Source: Serripes groenlandicus (Eukaryota; Mollusca; Bivalvia; Cardiida; Cardiidae). From it: a stretch of DNA of 64,000 bases. Both the position numbers and the translations under genes were made by a program. Positions 44,501 to 57,073 of the stretch are shown one piece after another. Numbering within the stretch: the first letter of the stretch is position 1; each line of letters starts with the position of its first letter. The DNA is taken from the NCBI GenBank assembly GCA_031761405.1, contig JASEVX010000005.1, positions 37,091,198 through 37,155,197 of the forward strand. The letters run 5' to 3'. The notes beneath the pieces are model-generated. The model ran no database searches and had not been told where the DNA came from. It saw nothing but the letters and a program-made list of their open reading frames with translations.

Positions 44501-47500
44501 CCACATACATCAAATCCGCAGCAGACTACTTTTAACCCTTAGCCACATACATCAAATCTGCATTAGACTACTTTTAACCCTTAGCCACATACATCAAATC
44601 TGCAGCAGACTACTTTTAACCGTTTCCCACATACATCAAATCCGCAGCAGACTACTTTTAACCCTTAGCCACATACATCAAATCTGCATTAGACTACTTT
44701 TAACCCTTAGCCACATACATCAAATCTGCAGCAGACTACTTTTAACCCTTCCCATGTATATCAAATCTGCAGCAGACTACTGTTAACTCTTACCCACATA
44801 CATCAAATCTGCAGCAGACTACTTTTAACCCTTAGCCACATACATCAAATCTGCAGCAGACTACTTTTAACCTTACCCATGTATATCAAATCTGCAGTAG
44901 ACTACTGTTAACTCTTACCCACATACATCAAATCTGCAGCAGACTACTTTTAACCCTTACCCACATACATCAAATCCGCAGCAGACTGCTTTTAACCTTT
45001 TCCCACATACATCAAATCTGCAGTAGACTACTGTTAACTCTTACCCACATACATCAAATCCGCAGCAGACTACTTTTAACCCTTACTCACATACATCAAA
45101 TCTGCAGCAGACTACTTTTAACCCTTACCCACATACATCAAATCTGCAGCAGACTACTTTTAACCCTTACCCACATACATCAAATCCGCAGCAGACTGCT
45201 TTTAACCCTTACTCACATATATCAAATCTGCAGTAGACTACTGTTAACCCTTACCCACATACATCAAATCCGCAGCAGACTACTTTTAACCCTTACTCAC
45301 ATACATCAAATCTGCAGCAGACTACTTTTAACCCTTACCCACATACATCAAATCTGCAGTAGACTACTGTTAACTTTTACCCACATACATCAAATCCGCA
45401 GCAGACTACTTTTAACCCTTTCCCACATACATCAAATCTGCAGTAGACTACTGTTAACTCTTTCCCACATACATCAAATCTGCAGTAGACTACTTTTAAC
45501 CTTTTCCCACATACATCAAATCTGCAGTAGACTACTGTTAACCCTTACCCACATACATCAAATCTGCAGTAGACTACTCTTAACCCTTACCCACATACAT
45601 CAAATCCGCAGCAGACTGCTTTTAACCTTTTCCCACATACATCAAATCTGCAGTAGACTACTGTTAACTCTTACCCACATACATCAAATCTGCAGCAGAC
45701 TACTTTTAACCCTTACCCACATACATCAAATCTGCAGCAGACTACTTTTAACCCTTACCCACATATATCAAATCCGCAGCAGACTACTTTTAACCCTTTC
45801 CCACATACATTAAATCTGCAGTAGACTACTGTTAACTCTTTCCCACATACATCAAATCTGCAGCAGACTACTTTTAACCCTTTCCCATGTACATCAAATC
45901 TGCAGTAGACTACTTTTAACCCTTACCCACATACATCAAATCCGCAGTAGACTACTTTTAACTCTTACCCACATACATCAAATCTGCAGCAGACTACTTT
46001 TAACCATTACTCACATACATCAAATCTGCAGCAGACTACTTTTAACCCTTACTCACATACATCAAATCTGCTGTAGACTACTGTTAACTCTTACCCACAT
46101 ACATCAAATCTGCAGCAGACTACTTTTAACCCTTAGCCACATACATCAAATCTGCAGTAGACTACTTTTAACTCTTACCCACATACATCAAATCTGCAGC
46201 AGACTACTTTTAACCCTTACTCACATACATCAAATCTGCAGCAGACTACTTTTAACCCTTACTCACATACATCAAATCTGCAGTAGACTACTGTTAACTC
46301 TTACCCACATACATCAAATCCGCAGCAGACTACTTTTAACCCTTACCCACATACATCAAATCCGCAGTAGACTACTGTTAACCCTTACCCACATACATCA
46401 AATCTGCAGCAGACTACTTTTAACCCTTACCCACATACATCAAATCTGCAGTAGACTACTGTTAACCCTTACCCACATACATCAAATCTGCAGCAGACTA
46501 CTTTTAACCCTTACCCACATATATCAAATCTGCAGCAGACTACTTTTAACCCTTTCCCACATACATCAAATCTGCAGTAGACTACTGTTAACTCTTTCCC
46601 ACATACATCAAATCTGCAGCAGACTACTTTTAACCCTTTCCCATGTACATCAAATCTGCAGTAGACTACTTTTAACCCTTACCCACATACATCAAATCTG
46701 CAGCAGACTACTTTTAACCCTTACTCACATACATCAAATCTGCAGCAGACTACTTTTAACCCTTACTCACATACATCAAATCTGCAGCAGACTACTTTTA
46801 ACCCTTACTCACATACATCAAATCTGCAGTAGACTACTGTTAACTCTTACCCACATACATCAAATCCGCAGCAGACTACTTTTAACCCTTACCCACATAC
46901 ATCAAATCCGCAGTAGACTACTGTTAACCCTTACCCACATACATCAAATCTGCAGCAGACTACTTTTAACCCTTACCCACATACATCAAATCTGCAGTAG
47001 ACTACTGTTAACCCTTACCCACATACATCAAATCTGCAGCAGACTACTTTTAACCCTTACCCACATATATCAAATCTGCAGCAGACTACTTTTAACCCTT
47101 TCCCACATACATCAAATCTGCAGTAGACTACTGTTAACTCTTTCCCACATACATCAAATCTGCAGCAGACTACTTTTAACCCTTTCCCATGTACATCAAA
47201 TCTGCAGTAGACTACTTTTAACCCTTACCCACATACATCAAATCTGCAGCAGACTACTTTTAACCCTTACTCACATACATCAAATCTGCAGCAGACTACT
47301 TTTAACCCTTACTCACATACATCAAATCTGCAGTAGACTACTGTTAACTCTTACCCACATACATCAAATCTGCAGCAGATTACTTTTAACCCTTACCCAC
47401 ATACATCAAATCTGCAGCAGACTACTTTTAACCCTTACTCACATACATCAAATCTGCAGTAGACTACTTTTAACCTTTTCCCACATACATCAAATCTGCA

Positions 47501-49426
47501 GTAGACTACTTTTAACTCTTACCCACATACATCAAATCTGCAGCAGACTACTTTTAACCCTTACTCACATACATCAAATCTGCAGCAGACTACTTTTAAC
47601 CCTTACTCACATACATCAAATCTGCAGTAGACTACTGTTAACTATTACCCACATACATCAAATCCGCAGCAGACTACTTTTAACCCTTACCCACATACAT
47701 CAAATCCGCAGTAGACTACTGTTAACCCTTACCCACATACATCAAATCTGCAGCAGACTACTGTTAACTCTTACCCACATACATCAAATCTGCAGTAGAC
47801 TACTGTTAACCCTTACCCACATACATCAAATCTGCAGCAGACTACTTTTAACCCTTACCCACATATATCAAATATGCAGTAGACTACTATTAACCCTTTC
47901 CCATATACATCAAATCTGCAGCAGACTACTTTTAACCCTTTCCCACATACATCAAATCTGCAGTAGACTACTTTTAACCCTTTCCCATGTATATCAAATC
48001 TGCAGTAGACTACTATTAACCCTTACCCACATACATCAAATCTGCAGTAGACTACTGTTAACTCTTACCCATATACATCAAATATGCAGCAGACTACTTT
48101 TAACCCTTATCCACATACATCAAATCTGCAGTAGACTACTTTTAACCCTTATCCACATACATCAAATCTGCAGTAGACTACTTTTAACCCTTACCCACAT
48201 ACATCAAATCTGCAGTAGACTACTTTTAACCTTACCCATGTTTATCAAATCTGCAGCAGACTACTTTTAACCCTTTCCCACATACATCAAATCTGCAGTA
48301 GACTACTTTTAACTCTTACCCACATACATCAAATCTGCAGCAGACTACTTTTAACCCTTACTCACATACATCAAATCTGCAGCAGACTACTTTTAACCCT
48401 TACTCACATACATCAAATCTGCAGCAGACTACTTTTAACCCTTACTCACATACATCAAATCTGCAGTAGACTACTTTTAACCCTTTCCCATGTATATCAA
48501 ATCTGCATTAGACTACTATTAACTCTTACCCACATACACCAAATCTGCAGTAGACTACTGTTAACCCTTACCCACATACATCAAATATGCAGCAGACTAC
48601 TTTTAACCCTTTCCCACATACACCAAATCTGCAGCAGACTACTTTTAACTCTTACCCACATACACCAAATCTGCAGTAGACTACTATTAACCCTTTCCCA
48701 CATACATCAAATCTGCAGTAGACTACTATTAACCCTTAACCACATACATCAAATCCGCAGTAGACTACTATTAACCCTTACCCACATACATCAAATCCGC
48801 AGTAGACTACTATTAACCCTTTCCCACATACATCAAATCTGCAGTAGACTACTATTAACCCTTAACCACATACATCAAATCTGCAGCAGACGACTTTTAA
48901 CCCTTACTCACATACACCAAATCTGCAGTAGACTACTATTAACCCTTACCCACATACACCAAATCTGCAGTAGACTACTATTAACCCTTAACCACATACA
49001 TCAAATCTGCAGCAGACTATTTTTAACCCTTAACCACATACATCGAATCTTGCAGCAGACTACTTTTAACCCTAACCCACATACATTGAATCTTGCAGCA
49101 GACTACTATTAACCCTAACCCACATACATCGAATCTTGCAGCAGACTACTTTTAACCCTAACCCACATACATCGAATCTTGCAGCAGACTACTTTTAACC
49201 CTAACCCACATACACTTACTCTGCTGTTCTTTTAGCTTTCCATATATTTTCCAAGATGTAGTCTGCTGCGATTTGATGTATGTGAAAACATGTTATAAGT
49301 AGTCTGCTGCAGATTTGGTGTATGTGGGAAAGGGCTAAAAGTTGTCTGCCGCATATTTGATGTATGTGGGAAAGGGGGGGTTAAAAGAAGTATGTTGCAG
49401 ATTTGGTGAATGACGGAAAGGGTTAA
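41555..49426. repeat. 42-bp satellite built from a MITE terminal repeat
   Basis: About 180 direct monomers run from 41555 to about 49217. Each begins TTAACCCTTACCCACATACA, continues TCAAATCTGCAGCAGACTAC plus TT, and returns to TTAA. The monomer matches the terminal 40 bases of the TTAA MITEs in the window (TTAACCCTTTCCCACATACA then CAAATCTGCAGCAGACGAC). After a short remnant of MITE interior ('TTTCCATATATTTTCCAAGA'), 49256-49426 holds about four monomers in the opposite orientation, ending GGAAAGGGTTAA. Variants alternate GCAGCAG/GCAGTAG and TTTTAAC/TGTTAAC. The array starts 17 bases after the donor of the COR exon. Confidence 0.92.
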
Positions 49427-50186
49427 GTAGGTCAAGTAAAACACCATACAAACATATGACACAGCATAAAACACCATACACACATATGAAACAGGGTGAA
49501 ACACCATACACACAAATGATACAGGGTGAAACACCATACAAACATATGAAACAGGGTGAAACACCATACACACATATGAAACAGGGTAAAACACCATACA
49601 AACATATGATACAGGGTGAAACACCATACACACAAATGATACAGCATAAAACCCCATACAAACATATGATACAGCATAAAACACCATACAAGCATATGAT
49701 ACAGCATAAAACACCATACAAGCATATGATAGTAGGTGAAACATTATACAAACAAATGATACAGCGTAAAATACCATACATACATATGATACAGGGTGAA
49801 ACACCATACAAACATATGATAGTAGGTGAAACATTATACAAACAAATTATACAGCATAAAATACCATACATACATATGATACAGGATGAAACACCATACA
49901 CACAAATGATACAGCATAAAACCCCATACAAACATATGATACAGCATAAAACGCCATACAAGCATATGATACAGCATAAAACACCATACAAGCATATGAT
50001 ACAGAGTGAAACACCATACAAACATATGATACAGCATGAAACACCATACAAACAAATTATACAGCATAAAATACCATACAAACACATGATACAGCATGAA
50101 ACATCATACAAACATATGATACAGCATAAAACATCGTACAAACACATGATACAGGGTGAAACACCATACAAACATATGATACAGGG

Positions 50187-50282
50187 AGAACACCAGGAAA
50201 TGCATGAGTAGGTGAACTGGCCGCCGTGATATAACTGAGAAATTGTTAAAAATGGCGTTAAACCCCAATCAACCAATCAATG
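50187..50282 (+). mobile_element. SINE 3' tail embedded in the 30-bp satellite (copy 1)
   Basis: 'ACACCAGGAAATGCATGAGT', 'AGGTGAACTGGCCGCCGTGA' and AAATGGCGTTAAACCCCAAT are followed by CAACCAATCAA, then satellite resumes. The tRNA head is missing. Confidence 0.8.
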
Positions 50283-52798
50283 ATACAGGGTAAAACACCA
50301 TACAAACATATGATGCAGCATGAAACACCATACAAACATATGATACAGCATGAAACACCATATAAACATATGATACAGATTGAAACACCATACACACATA
50401 TGATACAGAGTGAAACACCATACAAACATATGATACAGAGTGAAACACCATACATACATATGATACAGCATGAAACACCATACAAACATATGATACAGCA
50501 TGAAACACCATACAAACATATGATACAGAGTGAAACACCATACAAACATATGATACAGAGTGAAACACCATACATACATATGATACAGCATGAAACACCA
50601 TACAAACATATGATACAGAGTAAAACACCATACAAACATATGATACAGCATGAAACACCATACAAACATATGATACAGAGTGAAACACCATACAAACATA
50701 TGATACAGCATGAAACACCATACAAACATATGATACAGAGTGAAACACCATACAAACATATGATACAGAGTGAAACACCATACAAACATATGATACAGAG
50801 TGAAATACCATACAAACATGATACAGAGTGAAACACCATACAAACATATCATAGAGTGTATAACACATACAGACATATGATACAGAGTGAAACACCAAAC
50901 AAACATATGATACAGAGTGAAACACCATACAAACATATGATACAGAGTAAAACACCATACAAACATATGATACAGCATGAAACACCATACAAACATATGA
51001 TACAGAGTGAAACACCATACAAACATATGATACAGCATGAAACACCATACAAACATATGATACAGAGTGAAACACCATACAAACATATGATACAGAGTGA
51101 AACACCATACAAACATATGATACAGAGTGAAATACCATACAAACATGATACAGAGTGAAACACCATACAAACATATCATAGAGTGTATAACACATACAGA
51201 CATATGATACAGAGTGAAACACCAAACAAACATATGATACAGAGTGAAACACCATACAAACATATCATAGAGTGTATAACACATACAGACATATGATACA
51301 GCATGAAACACCATACAAACATATGATACAGAGTGAAACACCATACAAATATATGATACAGAGTGAAACACCATACAAACATATGATACAGCGTGAAACA
51401 CCATACATACATATGATACAGAGTGAAACACCATACAAACATATGATACAGAGTGAAACACCATACAAACATTTGATACAGCGTGAAACACCATACAAAC
51501 ATATAATACAGAGTAAAACACCATACAAACATATGATACAGCATGAAACACCATACAAACATATGATACAGAGTGAAACACCATACAAACATATGATACA
51601 GCATGAAACACCATACAAACATATGATACAGAGTGAAACACCATACAAACATATGATACAGAGTGAAACACCATACAAACATATGATACAGAGTGAAATA
51701 CCATACAAACATGATACAGAGTGAAACACCATACAAACATATCATAGAGTGTATAACACATACAGACATATGATACAGAGTGAAACACCAAACAAACATA
51801 TGATACAGAGTGAAACACCATACAAACATATGATACAGAGTAAAACACCATACAAACATATGATACAGCATGAAACACCCTACAAACATATGATACAGAG
51901 TGAAACACCATACAAACATATGATACAGCATGAAACACCATACAAACATATGATACAGAGTGAAACACCATACAAACATATGATACAGAGTGAAACACCA
52001 TACAAACATATGATACAGAGTGAAATACCATACAAACATGATACAGAGTGAAACACCATACAAACATATCATAGAGTGTATAACACATACAGACATATGA
52101 TACAGAGTGAAACACCAAACAAACATATGATACAGAGTGAAACACCATACAAACATATCATAGAGTGTATAACACATACAGACATATGATACAGCATGAA
52201 ACACCATACAAACATATGATACAGAGTGAAACACCATACAAACATATGATACAGAGTGAAACACCATACAAACATATGATACAGCGTGAAACACCATACA
52301 TACATATGATACAGAGTGAAACACCATACAAACATATGATACAGAGTGAAACACCATACAAACATTTGATACAGCGTGAAACACCATACAAACATATAAT
52401 ACAGGGTAAAACACCATACAAACATATGATACAGAGTGAAACACCATACAAACATATGACACAGCATAAATGCCCCATACAAACATATGAAACAGGGTAA
52501 AACACCATACAAACATATGATACAGGGTGAAACACCATACACACGAATGATACAGCATAAAACCCCATACAAACATATGATACAGCATAAAACACCATAC
52601 AAGCATATGATACAGCATAAAACACCATACAAGCATATGATAGTAGGTGAAACATTATACAAACAAATGATACAGCATAAAATACCATACATACATATGA
52701 TACAGGGTGAAACACCATACAAACATATGATCCAGCATAAAACATCATACAAACACATGATACAGGGTGAAACACCATACAAACATATGATACAGGGA

Positions 52799-52892
52799 GA
52801 ACACCAGGAAATGCATGAGTAGGTGAACTGGCCGCCGTGATATAACTGAGAAATTGTTAAAAATGGCGTTAAACCCCAATCAACCAATCAAT
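52799..52892 (+). mobile_element. SINE 3' tail in satellite (copy 2)
   Basis: Same sequence and same flanking monomers as copy 1, so it was duplicated with the array rather than inserted independently. Confidence 0.8.
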
Positions 52893-54149
52893 GATACAGG
52901 GTAAAACACCATACAAACATATGATGCAGCATGAAACACCATACAAACATATGATACAGCATGAAACAACATATAAACATATGATACAGATTGAAACACC
53001 ATACAAACATATGATACAGAGTGAAACACCATACAAACATATGATACAGAGTGAAACACCATACATACATATGATACAGCATGAAACACCATACAAACAT
53101 ATGATACAGCATGAAACACCATACAAACATATGATACAGAGTGAAACACCATACAAACATATGATACAGAGTGAAACACCATACATACATATGATACAGC
53201 ATGAAACACCATACAAACATATGATACAGAGTAAAACACCATACAAACATATGAAACACCATACAAACATATGATACAGAGTGAAACACCATACAAACAT
53301 ATGATACAGCATGAAACACCATACAAACATATGATACAGAGTGAAACACCATACAAACATATGATACAGAGTGAAACACCATACAAACATATGATACAGA
53401 GTGAAATACCATACAAACATGATACAGAGTGAAACACCATACAAACATATCATAGAGTGTATAACACATACAGACATATGATACAGAGTGAAACACCAAA
53501 CAAACATATGATACAGAGGGAAACACCATACAAACATATCATAGAGTGTATAACACATACAGACATATGATACAGCATGAAACACCATACAAACATATGA
53601 TACAGAGTGAAACACCATACAAACATATGATACAGAGTGAAACACCATACAAACATATGATACAGCGTGAAACACCATACAAACATATGATACAGAGTGA
53701 AACACCATACAAACATATGATACAGCGTGAAACACCATACAAACATATAATACAGGGTAAAACACCATACAAACATATGATACAGAGTGAAACACCATAC
53801 AAACATATGACACAGCATAAATGCCCCATACAAACATATGAAACAGGGTAAAACACCATACAAACATATGATACAGGGTGAAACACCATACACACGAATG
53901 ATACAGCATAAAACCCCATACAAACATATGATACAGCATAAAACACCATACAAGCATATGATACAGCATAAAACACCATACAAGCATATGATAGTAGGTG
54001 AAACATTATACAAACAAATGATACAGCATAAAATACCATACATACATATGATACAGGGTGAAACACCATACAAACATATGATCCAGCATAAAACATCATA
54101 CAAACACATGATACAGGGTGAAACACCATACAAACATATGATACAGGGA

Positions 54150-54243
54150 GAACACCAGGAAATGCATGAGTAGGTGAACTGGCCGCCGTGATATAACTGA
54201 GAAATTGTTAAAAATGGCGTTAAACCCCAATCAACCAATCAAT
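54150..54243 (+). mobile_element. SINE 3' tail in satellite (copy 3)
   Basis: Exactly 1351 bp after copy 2 with identical context; this defines the higher-order unit. Confidence 0.8.
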
Positions 54244-55500
54244 GATACAGGGTAAAACACCATACAAACATATGATGCAGCATGAAACACCATACAAACA
54301 TATGATACAGCATGAAACAACATATAAACATATGATACAGATTGAAACACCATACAAACATATGATACAGAGTGAAACACCATACAAACATATGATACAG
54401 AGTGAAACACCATACATACATATGATACAGCATGAAACACCATACAAACATATGATACAGCATGAAACACCATACAAACATATGATACAGAGTGAAACAC
54501 CATACAAACATATGATACAGAGTGAAACACCATACATACATATGATACAGCATGAAACACCATACAAACATATGATACAGAGTAAAACACCATACAAACA
54601 TATGAAACACCATACAAACATATGATACAGAGTGAAACACCATACAAACATATGATACAGCATGAAACACCATACAAACATATGATACAGAGTGAAACAC
54701 CATACAAACATATGATACAGAGTGAAACACCATACAAACATATGATACAGAGTGAAATACCATACAAACATGATACAGAGTGAAACACCATACAAACATA
54801 TCATAGAGTGTATAACACATACAGACATATGATACAGAGTGAAACACCAAACAAACATATGATACAGAGGGAAACACCATACAAACATATCATAGAGTGT
54901 ATAACACATACAGACATATGATACAGCATGAAACACCATACAAACATATGATACAGAGTGAAACACCATACAAACATATGATACAGAGTGAAACACCATA
55001 CAAACATATGATACAGCGTGAAACACCATACAAACATATGATACAGAGTGAAACACCATACAAACATATGATACAGCGTGAAACACCATACAAACATATA
55101 ATACAGGGTAAAACACCATACAAACATATGATACAGAGTGAAACACCATACAAACATATGACACAGCATAAATGCCCCATACAAACATATGAAACAGGGT
55201 AAAACACCATACAAACATATGATACAGGGTGAAACACCATACACACAAATGATACAGCATAAAACCCCATACAAACATATGATACAGCATAAAACACCAT
55301 ACAAGCATATGCTACAGCATAAAACACCATACAAGCATATGATAGTAGGTGAAACATTATACAAACAAATGATACAGCGTAAAATACCATACATACATAT
55401 GATACAGGGTGAAACACCATACAAACATATGATCCAGCATAAAACATCATACAAACACATGATACAGGGTGAAACACCATACAAACATATGATACAGGGA

Positions 55501-55594
55501 GAACACCAGGAAATGCATGAGTAGGTGAACTGGCCGCCGTGATATAACTGAGAAATTGTTAAAAATGGCGTTAAACCCCAATCAACCAATCAAT
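55501..55594 (+). mobile_element. SINE 3' tail in satellite (copy 4)
   Basis: Exactly 1351 bp after copy 3. The following monomers diverge from the earlier units after about 56000. Confidence 0.8.
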
Positions 55595-56984
55595 GATACA
55601 GGGTAAAACACCATACAAACATATGATGCAGCATGAAACACCATACAAACATATGATACAGCATGAAACACCATATAAACATATGATACAGATTGAAACA
55701 CCATACAAACATATGATACAGAGTGAAACACCATACAAACATATGATACAGAGTGAAACACCATACATACATATGATACAGCATGAAACACCATACAAAC
55801 ATATGATACAGCATGAAACACCATACAAACATATGATACAGAGTGAAACACCATACAAACATATGATACAGAGTGAAACACCATACATACATATGATACA
55901 GCATGAAACACCATACAAACATATGATACAGAGTGAAACACCATACAAACATATGATACAGCATGAAACACCGTACAAACATATGATACAGCATGAAACA
56001 CCATACAAACATATGGTACAGCATGAAACACCATACAAACATATGATACAGAGTGAAACACCATACAAACATATGATACAGAGTAAAACACCATACATAC
56101 ATATGATACAGCATGAAACACCATACAAACATATGATACAGAGTAAAACACCATACAAACATATGATACAGCATGAAACACCATACAAACATATGATACA
56201 GAGTGAAACACCATAAAAACATATGATACAGCATGAAACACCACACAAACATATGATACCGAGTGAAACACCATACAAACATATGATACAGCATGAAACA
56301 CCATACAAACATATGATACAGAGTGAAACACCATACAAACATATGATACAGAGTGAAATACCATACAAACATGATACAGAGTGAAACACCATACACACAT
56401 ATCATAGAGTGTATAACACATACAGACATATGATACAGAGTGAAACACCATACAAACATATGATACAGAGTGAAACACCATACAAACATATCATAGAGTG
56501 TATAACACATACAGACATATGATACAGCATGAAACACCATACAAACATATGATACAGAGTGAAACACCATACAAACATATGATACAGAGTGAAACACCAT
56601 ACAAACATATGATACAGCGTGAAACACCATACATACATATGATACAGAGTGAAACACCATACAAACATATGATACAGAGTGAAACACCATACAAACATAT
56701 GATACAGCGTGAAACACCATACAAACATATAATACAGGGTAAAACACCATACAAACATATGATACAGAGTGAAACACCATACAAACATATCATAGAGTGT
56801 ATAACACATACAGACATATGAAACAGGTTAAAACACCATACAAACATATAAACAGTGTAAAACACCATACAAACATATGCTACTGCCTTAAACACCATAC
56901 ACATATGAATATAATATGATACAGGGTGAAACACCATTCAAACATGATACAGGGTAAAACACCATACAAGCTGTTTATTTTCAG

Positions 56985-57073
56985 GTACTTTTCCGGATCG
57001 CAAACCAACGGATGATGAAATTGCAACAATGGCTGGTAGAATTAGAGTCTATGGGAGCAACTGGGATTTTTAG
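56985..57073 (+). CDS. Roco protein, truncated Death-domain exon
   Basis: The acceptor is 'gtttattttcag'. Two bases complete a glycine codon with the COR exon, then TFPDRKPTDDEIATMAGRIR and VYGSNWDF follow before TAG (57071-57073). 'PTDDEIATMAGRI...GSNWDF' matches the first two helices of a Death domain (typically followed by 'LAxxLGL'). The expected remaining helices are absent. The run of T followed by AGCTCC is the left end of a family B-like element, which supplies the stop. No GT donor lies between NWDF and the element. The Death domain would normally mediate homotypic signalling contacts and is probably not functional here. Confidence 0.75.

Larger units (their letters stand above)
49437..56970. 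repeat. 30-bp satellite with 1351-bp and ~894-bp higher-order repeats
   Basis: The monomer is ACACCATACAAACATATGAT plus ACAGAGTGAA (30 bp). Variants are ACAGCATGAA and ACAGGGTAAA. Marker blocks 'ATCATAGAGTGTATAACACA' recur at about 50847, 51175, 51265, 51742, 52069, 52158, 53449, 53538, 54800, 54889, 56401, 56490 and 56790, showing an 894-bp duplication and a 1351-bp higher-order unit. A SINE tail is embedded four times. Long open frames on both strands (up to 623 codons) arise because the unit length is a multiple of three and lacks stops. Confidence 0.93.

Noticed and set aside
41555..49217. CRISPR-like array
   Set aside because: There are no unique spacers: the whole 42-bp unit repeats, and the genomic context is eukaryotic.
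41555..49217. Telomeric or interstitial telomere repeat (TTAACCC)
   Set aside because: TTAACCC occurs once per 42 bp and is explained by the MITE terminus; there is no TTAGGG tandem.
50277..52148. 623-codon minus-strand open frame, and similar frames across 49.2-56.9 kb
   Set aside because: It is a by-product of a stop-free 30-bp tandem unit. It is open in several frames on both strands, with no start context, splice sites or domain.
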